Source: Bacillota bacterium (GTDB lineage: Bacteria; Bacillota; Clostridia; Lachnospirales; Lachnospiraceae). From it: a stretch of DNA of 8,755 nucleotides. The notes below the pieces were generated by a model. That model worked only from the letters and a program-made list of their open reading frames with translations. It had not been told where the DNA came from and did not search any database. The stretch lies in NCBI GenBank assembly GCA_023399455.1, contig JAEWPN010000130.1, positions 1-8,755 of the forward strand. The letters run 5' to 3'. The position numbers and the translations under genes were made by a program. This document shows, in pieces, positions 1 to 6,423 of the stretch. The first letter of the stretch is position 1; each line of letters begins with the position of its first letter.

Positions 1-177
1 TTCCATTCCGGCCGCAAAAAAACCGATTCCCTTATCTCCTATTATGCGGCCAAGCGGTATACGCATGAGCAATCCAATTAAGTAGGCGACCAGCCCTATC
101 GTTGTTATCCACTCCCGCTTTTTTTTCCGCTCTTTGCTTTTCATCTCGCCGCTTTTACGTTTAGGTAAATGTTTCAT
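1..177 (-). CDS. N-terminal fragment of a probable flippase/MATE-type polytopic membrane protein (cut by left window edge)
   Basis: An open frame starts at ATG 175-177 and runs off the left edge after 59 codons. It has a strongly basic head (MKHLPKRKSGEMKSKERKKR) followed by a hydrophobic stretch, ITTIGLVAYLIGLLMRIPLG, and then RIIGDKGIGFFAAGME. A membrane helix followed by R(I/L)P-x-x-R-x-IGD-x-G-x-G is the pattern I associate with the N-terminus of SpoVB/MurJ-like and other polysaccharide or lipid-linked flippases of the MATE superfamily. That assignment comes from memory of the family and rests on a short fragment. An AGAGGAA Shine-Dalgarno sits 8 bases upstream (186-192), which supports this start over the in-frame ATG at 142-144. 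The gene begins 43 bases after ybeY, on the same strand, and probably belongs to the same transcript. If the family call is right, it would move a lipid-linked sugar or envelope precursor across the membrane. Confidence 0.55.
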   Translation of the reverse strand, partial: MKHLPKRKSGEMKSKERKKKREWITTIGLVAYLIGLLMRIPLGRIIGDKGIGFFAAGME

Positions 178-220
178 GTCTGCCGTTCCTCTATCTTTTT
201 TCTTTCATAAATCCTGTTTT

Positions 221-721
221 CTAGTCTCTCGTAATATTAAGAATATCCATTATTGTCTTCTGCTTTTTCTCCATAACGGCAGCCTCTTCTTCCTCCATAT
301 GGTCGTAGCCGCACAGATGGAACATACTGTGTACTACTAAAAAAGCAAATTCCCGAAACTCACTGTGCCCATAGCTTTCGGCCTGTGACCTTACCTTGTC
401 CACTGAGATGATAATATCCCCCATGACCAGTTCGCCGCTGTCGGGATCGAAGCAGTCCGCCTCCTCATCCTCCAGTCCGTCGAACATAGACGGTTCCTCA
501 TAAGACACGTTCGGAAAAGAAAGTACGTCCGTGGCCTTGTCCATATTCCTATATTCCTTATTGAACATGCGAATTCCTTCATCATCGGTAAGAAGAACAC
601 TTACGGAGGCTTCATAGGGACAGCCCTCACTGTCTAATACCGCCTCCATTACTCGATTCACCGTCTCTTCCACCGGAAAAGTAAAGATTACATCCGTTTC
701 ATTTTCAACGTAAGAAGTCAT
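221..721 (-). CDS. ybeY: Endoribonuclease / rRNA maturation factor YbeY
   Basis: A 166-aa cytoplasmic metalloprotein of the UPF0054/YbeY family, required for late 16S rRNA 3'-end processing and ribosome quality control. The zinc site is explicit: HSMFHLCGYDH at residues 131-141 supplies His131, His135 and His141 in the family pattern HxxxHxxxxDH; the usual HG is HS here. Other family landmarks are TDVLSFP (64-70) and GDIIIS (101-106). Length is normal for the family (about 150-170 aa). The ATG is preceded by a strong GGAGGA at about 11 bases. The start codon overlaps the end of the upstream PgpH-like gene by 17 bases, implying translational coupling. The position after phoH and an HD-domain membrane gene is the standard Firmicutes arrangement. 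The acidic insert at about residues 76-94 (many D and E) is lineage-specific. Confidence 0.96.
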   Translation of the reverse strand: MTSYVENETDVIFTFPVEETVNRVMEAVLDSEGCPYEASVSVLLTDDEGIRMFNKEYRNMDKATDVLSFPNVSYEEPSMFDGLEDEEADCFDPDSGELVMGDIIISVDKVRSQAESYGHSEFREFAFLVVHSMFHLCGYDHMEEEEAAVMEKKQKTIMDILNITRD

Positions 722-1892
722 AATATAATTTTTCCTCCAAAAATACCTTTTTTATCCGGTTCATTTCCTGCATGGTAATTTCACTTCCGTCCAGCACACT
801 GCTTTCTATCTTCTTTCGGAATATGGCATCCATCAAAAGCGGATAATTGAGAATAACATTCGCATCCTTCTTAAACATGCTCCCCACTACAGAAATTACC
901 GTATCCGAAAGCTTCAGTACCACAGCTTCCTTAGATACCAGTACTTCCTCTTTATGATTATATTCTCTAAGCAGCATCGCAAGCTTCGGAGGGAACTTAT
1001 ATTCTTTGCAGATTTCTTCTATATTTTCCCACGTGTTTTCCCCTTTCAGTACTCCGATGCGATGGTAATATCCTCCCGCCTTCAAAAGAACTTCATCTAA
1101 CCCCAGCCGCTTTGCTGCCTGATCGCACAAATATGCCGTATGTACCGCATGAAAATACTCTTCTATGTTCTCCTCCTTCAAAGAAGAGAGTAAAGGGCAC
1201 TCCTGATCGTTCAAATCCATATACCGCTCTCTGTATTTATGTATTACGGCAAAGCTGAAATATTTCAAAATCACCATGATGAGAAGAAGGTTCATGAAAA
1301 AATTTATGACCGGTATCAAAAACAACTGCGGAGAAAAAACCTCATTTACCAAAAGGACATAACCTGCACTCAGCGCTACGAACAAGGTAAGCAGAGACAA
1401 AAACACCCTCGTCCCTACTTTATAAGTCTCGTCCAACTGTCTGAAAAGAATGATTCCTGCCGCTCCTGTGATAAAATATATAAAAAAGTCGGCAATTCCC
1501 GTTCCGTTTCCATGCATGAGCGTAATCATTAAAAGCAGCGCTCCCGCCACGAGTCCCACAAGAGAATCGCTGAATAAGGAAAGCACGATAAAAATCGCTA
1601 GATAAGGCCAGCCTGCCGCAGGAATAAGAGGAAATACCACCGCACAAAGCAACGATATGAAAAACATCAGAAAAAAGCGTTCCTTATGCTCTGCATTATC
1701 ATAGTCAAGTCCCTTAGTCTGCCCTTCGTATTCCAGTAAATATAAAATGGTTCCCATCCCCAGCAGTGATAAGATCACGTTGCGGGCCACCTCTAAATAT
1801 TCTTTACCATAAAAATATCCGGCCCCCGCCGTTACAATTCCCACCAGAAAAAATATGAGGACAAACCCTTTTGTCTTTTTATTTTCTTCCAT
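705..1892 (-). CDS. PgpH/YqfF-like HD-domain membrane protein, shortened and with a degenerate HD site
   Basis: A 395-aa protein with about eight membrane spans (roughly residues 8-28, 36-53, 72-91, 95-110, 112-126, 132-150, 161-182, 188-212) and a cytoplasmic C-terminal domain. The C-terminal part matches the 7TM-HD family of c-di-AMP phosphodiesterases (PgpH, formerly YqfF): LLKAGGYYHRIG (269-280) corresponds to the family's LL-RVGAYYHDIGK, LSDTV (328-332) to its final Asp motif, and the EMNRIKKVF segment (376-384) to the conserved tail. Family members are about 700 aa; the large extracytoplasmic domain between span 1 and span 2 is missing here, leaving a short loop. The HD dyad is His277-Arg278, so a key metal ligand is absent. 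I chose ATG 1890-1892, with AGGAA 8 bases upstream, over a GTG at 1947-1949. It overlaps phoH by 14 bases and ybeY by 17. Catalysis is doubtful; a sensory or scaffold role is inference. Confidence 0.85.
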   Translation of the reverse strand: MEENKKTKGFVLIFFLVGIVTAGAGYFYGKEYLEVARNVILSLLGMGTILYLLEYEGQTKGLDYDNAEHKERFFLMFFISLLCAVVFPLIPAAGWPYLAIFIVLSLFSDSLVGLVAGALLLMITLMHGNGTGIADFFIYFITGAAGIILFRQLDETYKVGTRVFLSLLTLFVALSAGYVLLVNEVFSPQLFLIPVINFFMNLLLIMVILKYFSFAVIHKYRERYMDLNDQECPLLSSLKEENIEEYFHAVHTAYLCDQAAKRLGLDEVLLKAGGYYHRIGVLKGENTWENIEEICKEYKFPPKLAMLLREYNHKEEVLVSKEAVVLKLSDTVISVVGSMFKKDANVILNYPLLMDAIFRKKIESSVLDGSEITMQEMNRIKKVFLEEKLYYDFLR

Positions 1893-2910
1893 ACCCGCTG
1901 TTCCTATTTCCCCGCTTTTCACGCATACCGCTGTCTTTTGCCTTACCACGTTCCGCTACCTTTTCGAAGTCCTCATACGCCTTTACGATCTTCTGTACAA
2001 GCGGATGCCTTACCACGTCTCTGCTGGTCAGATTGCAGAAGGCGATGTCATTTATTTTGGAAAGCACCCTTACCGCCACATCGAGCCCTGATTTATCCCC
2101 CGGTGCTAAGTCCTTCTGAGAAGCGTCACCCGTTATGATTACCTTGGAACCAAAGCCGATTCTCGTCAGAAACATCTTCATCTGAGCCGGTGTAGTGTTC
2201 TGCGCTTCGTCCAAAATGATATAGGCGTTATCCAGCGTCCGTCCCCTCATGTAGGCGAGAGGTGCTACCTCTATCAGCCCCTTTTCCATATTCTTCGCAA
2301 AGCTTTCCGCTCCCATAATCTGATACAATGCGTCGTACAGAGGCCTTAAATAAGGATCCACCTTGCTCTGCAAATCTCCAGGAAGAAAGCCCAGCTTCTC
2401 CCCCGCCTCTATGGCCGGACGGGTTAATATGATGCGGCTAACCTCTTCGTTCTTAAAGGCTGTAATAGCCATTGCCATAGCCAGATAAGTCTTGCCCGTT
2501 CCAGCGGGGCCAAGGCCGAATACAATCATGTTATTGCGGATAGCATCCACATATTGCTTCTGCCCAAGAGTCTTCGGCTTGATGGGCTTTCCGCTCACCG
2601 TATGGCATATGCAGTCGTTATCCATTTCTATCAGTACATCTTCTTTATCTTCCATTCCCATCGTTATTGCATAATCCACATTCTGTTCCTGGATTATATT
2701 TCCTCTCTTCGATAATTCAATCAGCTGCTTTACGATACTTTCCGCTTTTCTTACGTCTTTCTCGCCGCCGGATACCTTGACCGCTCCATCTCTGTCTATA
2801 ATCGTTACATGAAAATCATTTTCTATCTTCTTAATATAATTATCATAATTCCCGAATATATTACGCATATGCTCCACCGGTAATTCCATCCGGCTCTCAT
2901 AATGTTCCAT
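1879..2910 (-). CDS. phoH: PhoH-family ATPase (PhoH/YbeZ type)
   Basis: A 343-aa cytoplasmic P-loop NTPase of the PhoH family, thought to act with YbeY in RNA and ribosome metabolism. The N-terminal part (about 1-75) looks like a small KH-like RNA-binding module. The ATPase core follows: Walker A GPAGTGKT at 134-141, ILTRPAIEAGEKLGFLPGDL at 161-180, Walker B IILDEAQN at 231-238, GDASQ at 261-265, and a conserved SRDVVRHPLV block at 296-305. The tail (about 320-343) is strongly basic, as in RNA-associated proteins. Length is normal for the family. I chose ATG 2908-2910 because AGAGGA lies 7 bases upstream. A TTG two codons earlier (2914-2916) is open but lies too close to that Shine-Dalgarno, though it could use the purine run further up. 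The gene starts 25 bases after yqfD and overlaps the PgpH-like gene by 14 bases. Confidence 0.96.
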   Translation of the reverse strand: MEHYESRMELPVEHMRNIFGNYDNYIKKIENDFHVTIIDRDGAVKVSGGEKDVRKAESIVKQLIELSKRGNIIQEQNVDYAITMGMEDKEDVLIEMDNDCICHTVSGKPIKPKTLGQKQYVDAIRNNMIVFGLGPAGTGKTYLAMAMAITAFKNEEVSRIILTRPAIEAGEKLGFLPGDLQSKVDPYLRPLYDALYQIMGAESFAKNMEKGLIEVAPLAYMRGRTLDNAYIILDEAQNTTPAQMKMFLTRIGFGSKVIITGDASQKDLAPGDKSGLDVAVRVLSKINDIAFCNLTSRDVVRHPLVQKIVKAYEDFEKVAERGKAKDSGMREKRGNRNSGYGRK

Positions 2911-2935
2911 GCACAAATCCTCTGCCTCTTCCTAT

Positions 2936-4198
2936 CTAATCCAAAACCTCGTTTGTCGTCTCGTCCTCAGGCGTTTCACCCTCCGGCTGGGTCGCTTCAG
3001 GCACGATAGGAACGCTCTTTCCCGTCTTCTCTACAATTTGAAAATTCATATCCATCTGCCATTTTTTGTTTTTCTTACTTATTGTAACATTTTTTTCGAT
3101 TATTTGAACCCCTTTTTCCTCTAAACTTCCGATAAATTTCTCTAATTTCTCAGAAAAAATACTTTTTATCTCTTCTTTTTCATAAATATTATTTTCCAAT
3201 ACGTATTCTCTATTTATACTGCTTCCATAATAGAGGGGCAGATAAAAGTTTTCCAGTAGTTTTACCTGCTTTTTATCCGTCACCTTATCATATTTTACAT
3301 ATTTCACCTTTCCTATTCGAAAAACGATATCCTTCGTAAGTACGGACATAAAATATTCCTTTTTAATTTCCCCCGTATAATTTTTCTGTTCATATGTGAG
3401 GGGCAGCTCTTCCTTTTCCTGCAGCGTTCTTTGAATAAAAATATCTGCATCTGCTTTATAATACTGGTATTTCTTAACAGTAGCGTCCTCGTTATATACC
3501 GGCACGCTGCCCGAGACAAGAACATCTCCTTTTTTAATTTCTGTCTGCACCGCCACCTTGGGGATACCCTTTCTCGTCACCATGCTGACAATGACACCAT
3601 CGTTCTCCGCCACCAGATCCGAACCGAACGGGTTGTCATCCTCCTCATCGTTCTCTTTCGTATCTACCTCGTTTTCTTTTATCTGAATTTCCAGCCGCGT
3701 CCCCTCGATTTTAGCAGAGGTCCACGTGACGATTTCAAAGTCCTGCCTGATTTTCTTCTCCAGCTCTTCTATGTCTACATTTTTACGCTTCATGCCAACG
3801 TATATATTATTCGTTTCCAGAAAGTCAAAGAATATGTCGTCAGTAATGGTATGATTCCCATTTAGGTCTACTGCCCATATGAAGGTGGACATCCATATCC
3901 AAAAGACGATACTTCCCAAAAGCCCGAACAGGAATATCTTTCTTTTCTTCATTTTCGGCACAAAAAAAGGTAGTCCACAACGCTTTTGTATGGCTACCCT
4001 TGTTCCTGTCTTTTTTACGATGGATTTCAGCATACGAAATCCGCTTATGGTAATGCACATCGTGTAATAATCTCCATGGTTTACGATATTCCATAGAAAT
4101 ATATCGTGATTACTGCACAAATTCATAAACCGTTCCGGGGAATATCCCCATACCTTAATACAGACATATCCTTTTAAATATTGTATCAGCTGAAGCAT
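2936..4198 (-). CDS. yqfD: Sporulation protein YqfD
   Basis: A 420-aa single-span membrane protein of the YqfD family, a mother-cell sporulation protein in endospore formers whose biochemical role is not established. Residues 1-80 are a cytoplasmic domain. A basic patch, KMKKRK (82-87), leads into one membrane helix (about 87-108). Then comes a POTRA-like segment, AVDLNGNHTITDDIF (109-123), continuing to about 175. After an acidic linker (176-190) comes the family's DGVIVSMVTRKGIPKV block (200-215) followed by KKGDVLVSG (222-230), which resembles a beta-rich lipoyl-type fold. The tail (about 393-420) is rich in Pro, Glu and Thr. Length is close to the usual 390-410 aa. ATG 4196-4198 has GAGGGAG about 11 bases upstream. 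It follows yqfC by 52 bases. Base composition is noticeably lower in GC than its neighbours, especially at 3061-3240. Confidence 0.93.
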   Translation of the reverse strand: MLQLIQYLKGYVCIKVWGYSPERFMNLCSNHDIFLWNIVNHGDYYTMCITISGFRMLKSIVKKTGTRVAIQKRCGLPFFVPKMKKRKIFLFGLLGSIVFWIWMSTFIWAVDLNGNHTITDDIFFDFLETNNIYVGMKRKNVDIEELEKKIRQDFEIVTWTSAKIEGTRLEIQIKENEVDTKENDEEDDNPFGSDLVAENDGVIVSMVTRKGIPKVAVQTEIKKGDVLVSGSVPVYNEDATVKKYQYYKADADIFIQRTLQEKEELPLTYEQKNYTGEIKKEYFMSVLTKDIVFRIGKVKYVKYDKVTDKKQVKLLENFYLPLYYGSSINREYVLENNIYEKEEIKSIFSEKLEKFIGSLEEKGVQIIEKNVTISKKNKKWQMDMNFQIVEKTGKSVPIVPEATQPEGETPEDETTNEVLD

Positions 4199-4250
4199 AT
4201 ACGCGATAACTCCCTCATTCTTTTATATTGCCGCCGGTGCCGTTTCATCG

Positions 4251-4559
4251 TCAGTAGGAATTATGGTAACGGATACATTCGATATATCCGCTTATCTTCA
4301 TATCTTCATTGGTATAATAATCGATGGACATTCTCTTGCCTATAATGCTGATCTGACAGGTCTTGCCCTGCAACAGGATCAATTCCTCGGAATACTCCAA
4401 GATGCCTCTGTAGTTTTCCACAAAGGCATCCGTATTTCCCGTTATCGTTACTATGGAAGCTCCAAGCACAGAATCCTTCGGTAGCTTGAGAGACTCCACA
4501 ATGACTTCTTTTTTTCTTTCCAATTTTTGCTTTCCGCTTTGCTTATGGTTTCTCATCAT
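4251..4559 (-). CDS. yqfC: Sporulation protein YqfC
   Basis: A 102-aa soluble protein of the YqfC family, found next to yqfD in almost all endospore formers and controlled by mother-cell sigma-E in Bacillus subtilis. Family landmarks are LPKDSVLGASIVTITGN (26-42), ENYRGILEYSEE (48-59), the I-x-G-K turn at 72-75 and GYIE near the end (91-94). No membrane segment is present. The start is ATG 4557-4559, with a second in-frame ATG immediately after (4554-4556); an in-frame TGA at 4575-4577 rules out a longer form. No Shine-Dalgarno is visible in the 20 bases after pdp. An element resembling a sigma-E promoter ends 5 bases before the ATG, so initiation may be leaderless or coupled to pdp. Function beyond sporulation is unknown. 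Confidence 0.93.
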   Translation of the reverse strand: MMRNHKQSGKQKLERKKEVIVESLKLPKDSVLGASIVTITGNTDAFVENYRGILEYSEELILLQGKTCQISIIGKRMSIDYYTNEDMKISGYIECIRYHNSY

Positions 4560-4564
4560 GGAAT

Positions 4565-4593
4565 AATATATGTTTCATTTTATCTAATAATAC
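4565..4593 (-). promoter_or_regulatory. Possible sigma-E-like promoter for yqfC-yqfD
   Basis: On the minus strand GTATTATT (4586-4593), a 13-base spacer and CATATATT (4565-4572) resemble the sigma-E -35 and -10 elements of Bacillus (about GTCATATT and CATACAAT). The region is AT-rich and overlaps the last codons of pdp. Transcription would begin within one or two bases of the yqfC ATG. The match is imperfect, so this is a candidate only. It is supported by the known sigma-E control of yqfC and yqfD in Bacillus subtilis. Confidence 0.35.
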
Positions 4594-5884
4594 CTTTAAT
4601 GAACGGTTGCTTCTCTACCGGCTTCTCAGAGAAGGAATAGGCGTTTATGAAACGCACCTTCGCCGCCTCCATCTTCTCCCTGTCATTTCCATGAATAACT
4701 GCAAGAGATTCTCCCGCTTTCACATAATCCCCTGCCTTTTTCTTAAGTACAAGCCCTACCGCCAAATCGATGTCGCTTTCCTTCGTCTCTCTGCCCCCTC
4801 CTAAAATGAGCGAGCAGATGCCGATTTCATCGCATACGATTTTTTTAATATATCCTTCTCTGGGAGAAGCAATTTCCTCTACGAAATCTGCCTTGGGAAG
4901 TAAATCGGATTCGTATACCGCTTTCGGGTCTCCGCCCTGTGCCTCTATGAACTGTGCAAGCTTCTTCAGCGCCGAACCGTCTGCGATGGTCTGCTCGAGC
5001 ATCTTCCTTGCATCCTTTTCATCCGCCGCGAGACCGCCAAGCTCGACCATATAAGAACCAAGCGTCAGACATAGCTCCAGGAAATCCGCAGGACCATTTC
5101 CTTTCAGAGTATCGATTGCCTCCTTCACCTCCAGAGAGTTTCCCACCGCATATCCAAGCGGCTGGTCCATATCGGACACAACCGCTACCGCTTTTCTGCC
5201 CGCATTTTTGCCGAGCTCCACCATCTCCTTCGCCAAAGAAAAGGCATCCTTCTCCTCCTTCATAAATGCGCCGCTTCCCGTTTTTACATCCAACACGATC
5301 GCATCCGCACCCGATGCCAGCTTCTTGCTCATAATGGAACTGGCAATCAAGGACATGTTATCCACCGTAGCCGTCACATCCCGAAGGCCATACAGCTTCT
5401 TATCCGCAGGAGCCAGATCTGCAGTCTGCCCCATAATAGCGATGCCTATTTTGTTCACATTATCAATAAACTGACGCTCCGAAATCCCCGTTGAAAATCC
5501 TTCAAAACTCTCCAGCTTGTCAATGGTCCCTCCGGTATGTCCTAAACCCCGTCCGCTCATTTTGGCCACTTTGATGCCGCAAGCCGCAACCATAGGCGTC
5601 AAAGCAAGAGAGGTCTTGTCTCCCACCCCTCCCGTACTGTGCTTATCCACCTTGATTCCTTCAATTAGGGATAAATCCAGCATATCGCCGCTGTTAGCCA
5701 TTGCCATCGTAAGGTGCAGGGTCTCTTCCTTATCCATACCTACAAAGTAAATCGCCATCATCATCGCGGACATTTGGTAATCAGGAATCTGCCCATCGGT
5801 AAAACCGCCTACCATATATTCGATTTCCTCTTTGGCCAGCTTGCCCCCGTTTCTTTTCTTCATGATCAAATCATACATTCTCAT
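4580..5884 (-). CDS. pdp: Pyrimidine-nucleoside phosphorylase
   Basis: A 434-aa cytoplasmic enzyme of nucleoside salvage that cleaves uridine, thymidine or deoxyuridine with phosphate to give the base and (deoxy)ribose-1-phosphate. The phosphate loop KHSTGGVGDK is at 81-90. The thymidine/pyrimidine phosphorylase signature SGRGLGHTGGTIDKLE is at 110-125. The pyrimidine-contact residues known from Escherichia coli thymidine phosphorylase (Arg171, Ser186, Lys190) are present as Arg168, Ser183 and Lys187. Lys108 stands where the thymidine-specific enzyme has Met111, which favours the broader Pdp type over DeoA. Length equals that of Bacillus Pdp. I chose ATG 5882-5884 (MRMYDLIMKK), which fits the family N-terminus and has AAAGGAG about 13 bases upstream. 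An in-frame ATG at 5921-5923 would add 13 mostly basic residues with only a weak ribosome site. The gene lies 45 bases downstream of rlmH. Confidence 0.95.
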   Translation of the reverse strand: MRMYDLIMKKRNGGKLAKEEIEYMVGGFTDGQIPDYQMSAMMMAIYFVGMDKEETLHLTMAMANSGDMLDLSLIEGIKVDKHSTGGVGDKTSLALTPMVAACGIKVAKMSGRGLGHTGGTIDKLESFEGFSTGISERQFIDNVNKIGIAIMGQTADLAPADKKLYGLRDVTATVDNMSLIASSIMSKKLASGADAIVLDVKTGSGAFMKEEKDAFSLAKEMVELGKNAGRKAVAVVSDMDQPLGYAVGNSLEVKEAIDTLKGNGPADFLELCLTLGSYMVELGGLAADEKDARKMLEQTIADGSALKKLAQFIEAQGGDPKAVYESDLLPKADFVEEIASPREGYIKKIVCDEIGICSLILGGGRETKESDIDLAVGLVLKKKAGDYVKAGESLAVIHGNDREKMEAAKVRFINAYSFSEKPVEKQPFIKGIIR

Positions 5885-5929
5885 AGCTTTCCGGCTTCTC
5901 CTTTTTCGTACCAAGCGTATCATAGCTTT
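5881..5929 (-). repeat. 10-base direct repeat around the two candidate pdp start codons
   Basis: The minus-strand decamer AAAGCTATGA occurs exactly at 5881-5890 and again at 5920-5929, 39 bases apart (13 codons), and each copy contains an in-frame ATG of the pdp frame. The upstream copy begins right after the rlmH stop codon. The downstream copy carries the start preferred for pdp. The origin and meaning are unknown; chance is possible for a repeat this short. Confidence 0.6.
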
Positions 5930-6409
5930 TTATTTATGATAGGGTTCCCCGCTTATAATACGGTAAGCCCTATATATCTGCTCCGCCAATATCACGCGCA
6001 TGAGCTGATGCGGAAATGTCATATCCGAAAAGCTGAGTTTCTCATCCGCACGGTCAGATACTTTCTTATATAGTCCGAGCGAGCCGCCTATGACAAACTG
6101 TATATGGCTTCTCCCATAAACAGCGAGCTTATTCAGCTTATCGGCAAAAGCCACCGAATCCAATTTGTTCCCGCGAATCTCCAAAGTAATGACATATGCA
6201 TCATCCTTTATATATTTCATAATGCGTTCGGCTTCCTTCTCCCTGATCTGCTCCTCCACGGCTTCGCTCGCTTTGTCAGGCGTTTTCTCGTCGTCCACCT
6301 CTATCACTTCAAAACGGCAGTACTTGTTAAGCCGCTTCGCATATTCATAAACTGCGTCCCGATAATATTTCTCTTTTACTTTTCCTACTGCTATAATCGT
6401 TATTTTCAT
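5930..6409 (-). CDS. rlmH: 23S rRNA (pseudouridine1915-N3)-methyltransferase RlmH
   Basis: A 159-aa SPOUT-family methyltransferase that modifies pseudouridine 1915 in helix 69 of 23S rRNA on the 70S ribosome, using S-adenosylmethionine. The N-terminus MKITIIAVGKVKEKY is typical. The knotted SAM-binding region is visible as FVIGGSLGLYKKV (105-117) and the C-terminal block LSFSDMTFPHQLMRVILAEQ (125-144) followed by IYRAYRIISGEPYHK (145-159), which is almost invariant in the family. Length is the standard 155-160 aa. GAGGA lies just upstream of ATG 6407-6409 with short spacing (about 3 bases). The gene begins 14 bases after the zinc-ribbon gene, so the two are almost certainly co-transcribed. 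Confidence 0.97.
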   Translation of the reverse strand: MKITIIAVGKVKEKYYRDAVYEYAKRLNKYCRFEVIEVDDEKTPDKASEAVEEQIREKEAERIMKYIKDDAYVITLEIRGNKLDSVAFADKLNKLAVYGRSHIQFVIGGSLGLYKKVSDRADEKLSFSDMTFPHQLMRVILAEQIYRAYRIISGEPYHK

Positions 6410-6423
6410 AGATCCTCGGAATC

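Noticed and set aside
1239..1532. Plus-strand open frame of 97 codons inside the PgpH-like gene
   Set aside because: It lies wholly antisense to a well-supported gene, has no ribosome site and an unnatural composition; a shadow of minus-strand coding.
1893..1949. GTG at 1947-1949 as start of the PgpH-like gene, adding 19 residues
   Set aside because: It would overlap phoH by 71 bases and has no good ribosome site; ATG 1890-1892 has AGGAA at 8 bases and starts just before the first membrane span.
4188..4248. Small Arg-rich frame of 20 codons (MKRHRRQYKRMRELSRICFS) between yqfC and yqfD on the minus strand
   Set aside because: No Shine-Dalgarno precedes its ATG at 4246-4248, it overlaps the yqfD start, and there is no family support; likely a chance frame in the intergenic gap.
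5917..5947. Possible sigma-A promoter (TATGAT) between rlmH and pdp
   Set aside because: The hexamer at 17-base spacing is GAACCC, not like TTGACA, and there is no extended -10 motif.
5714..6073. Plus-strand open frame of 119 codons across the pdp-rlmH junction
   Set aside because: It is antisense to two well-recognised enzymes and shows no family features.
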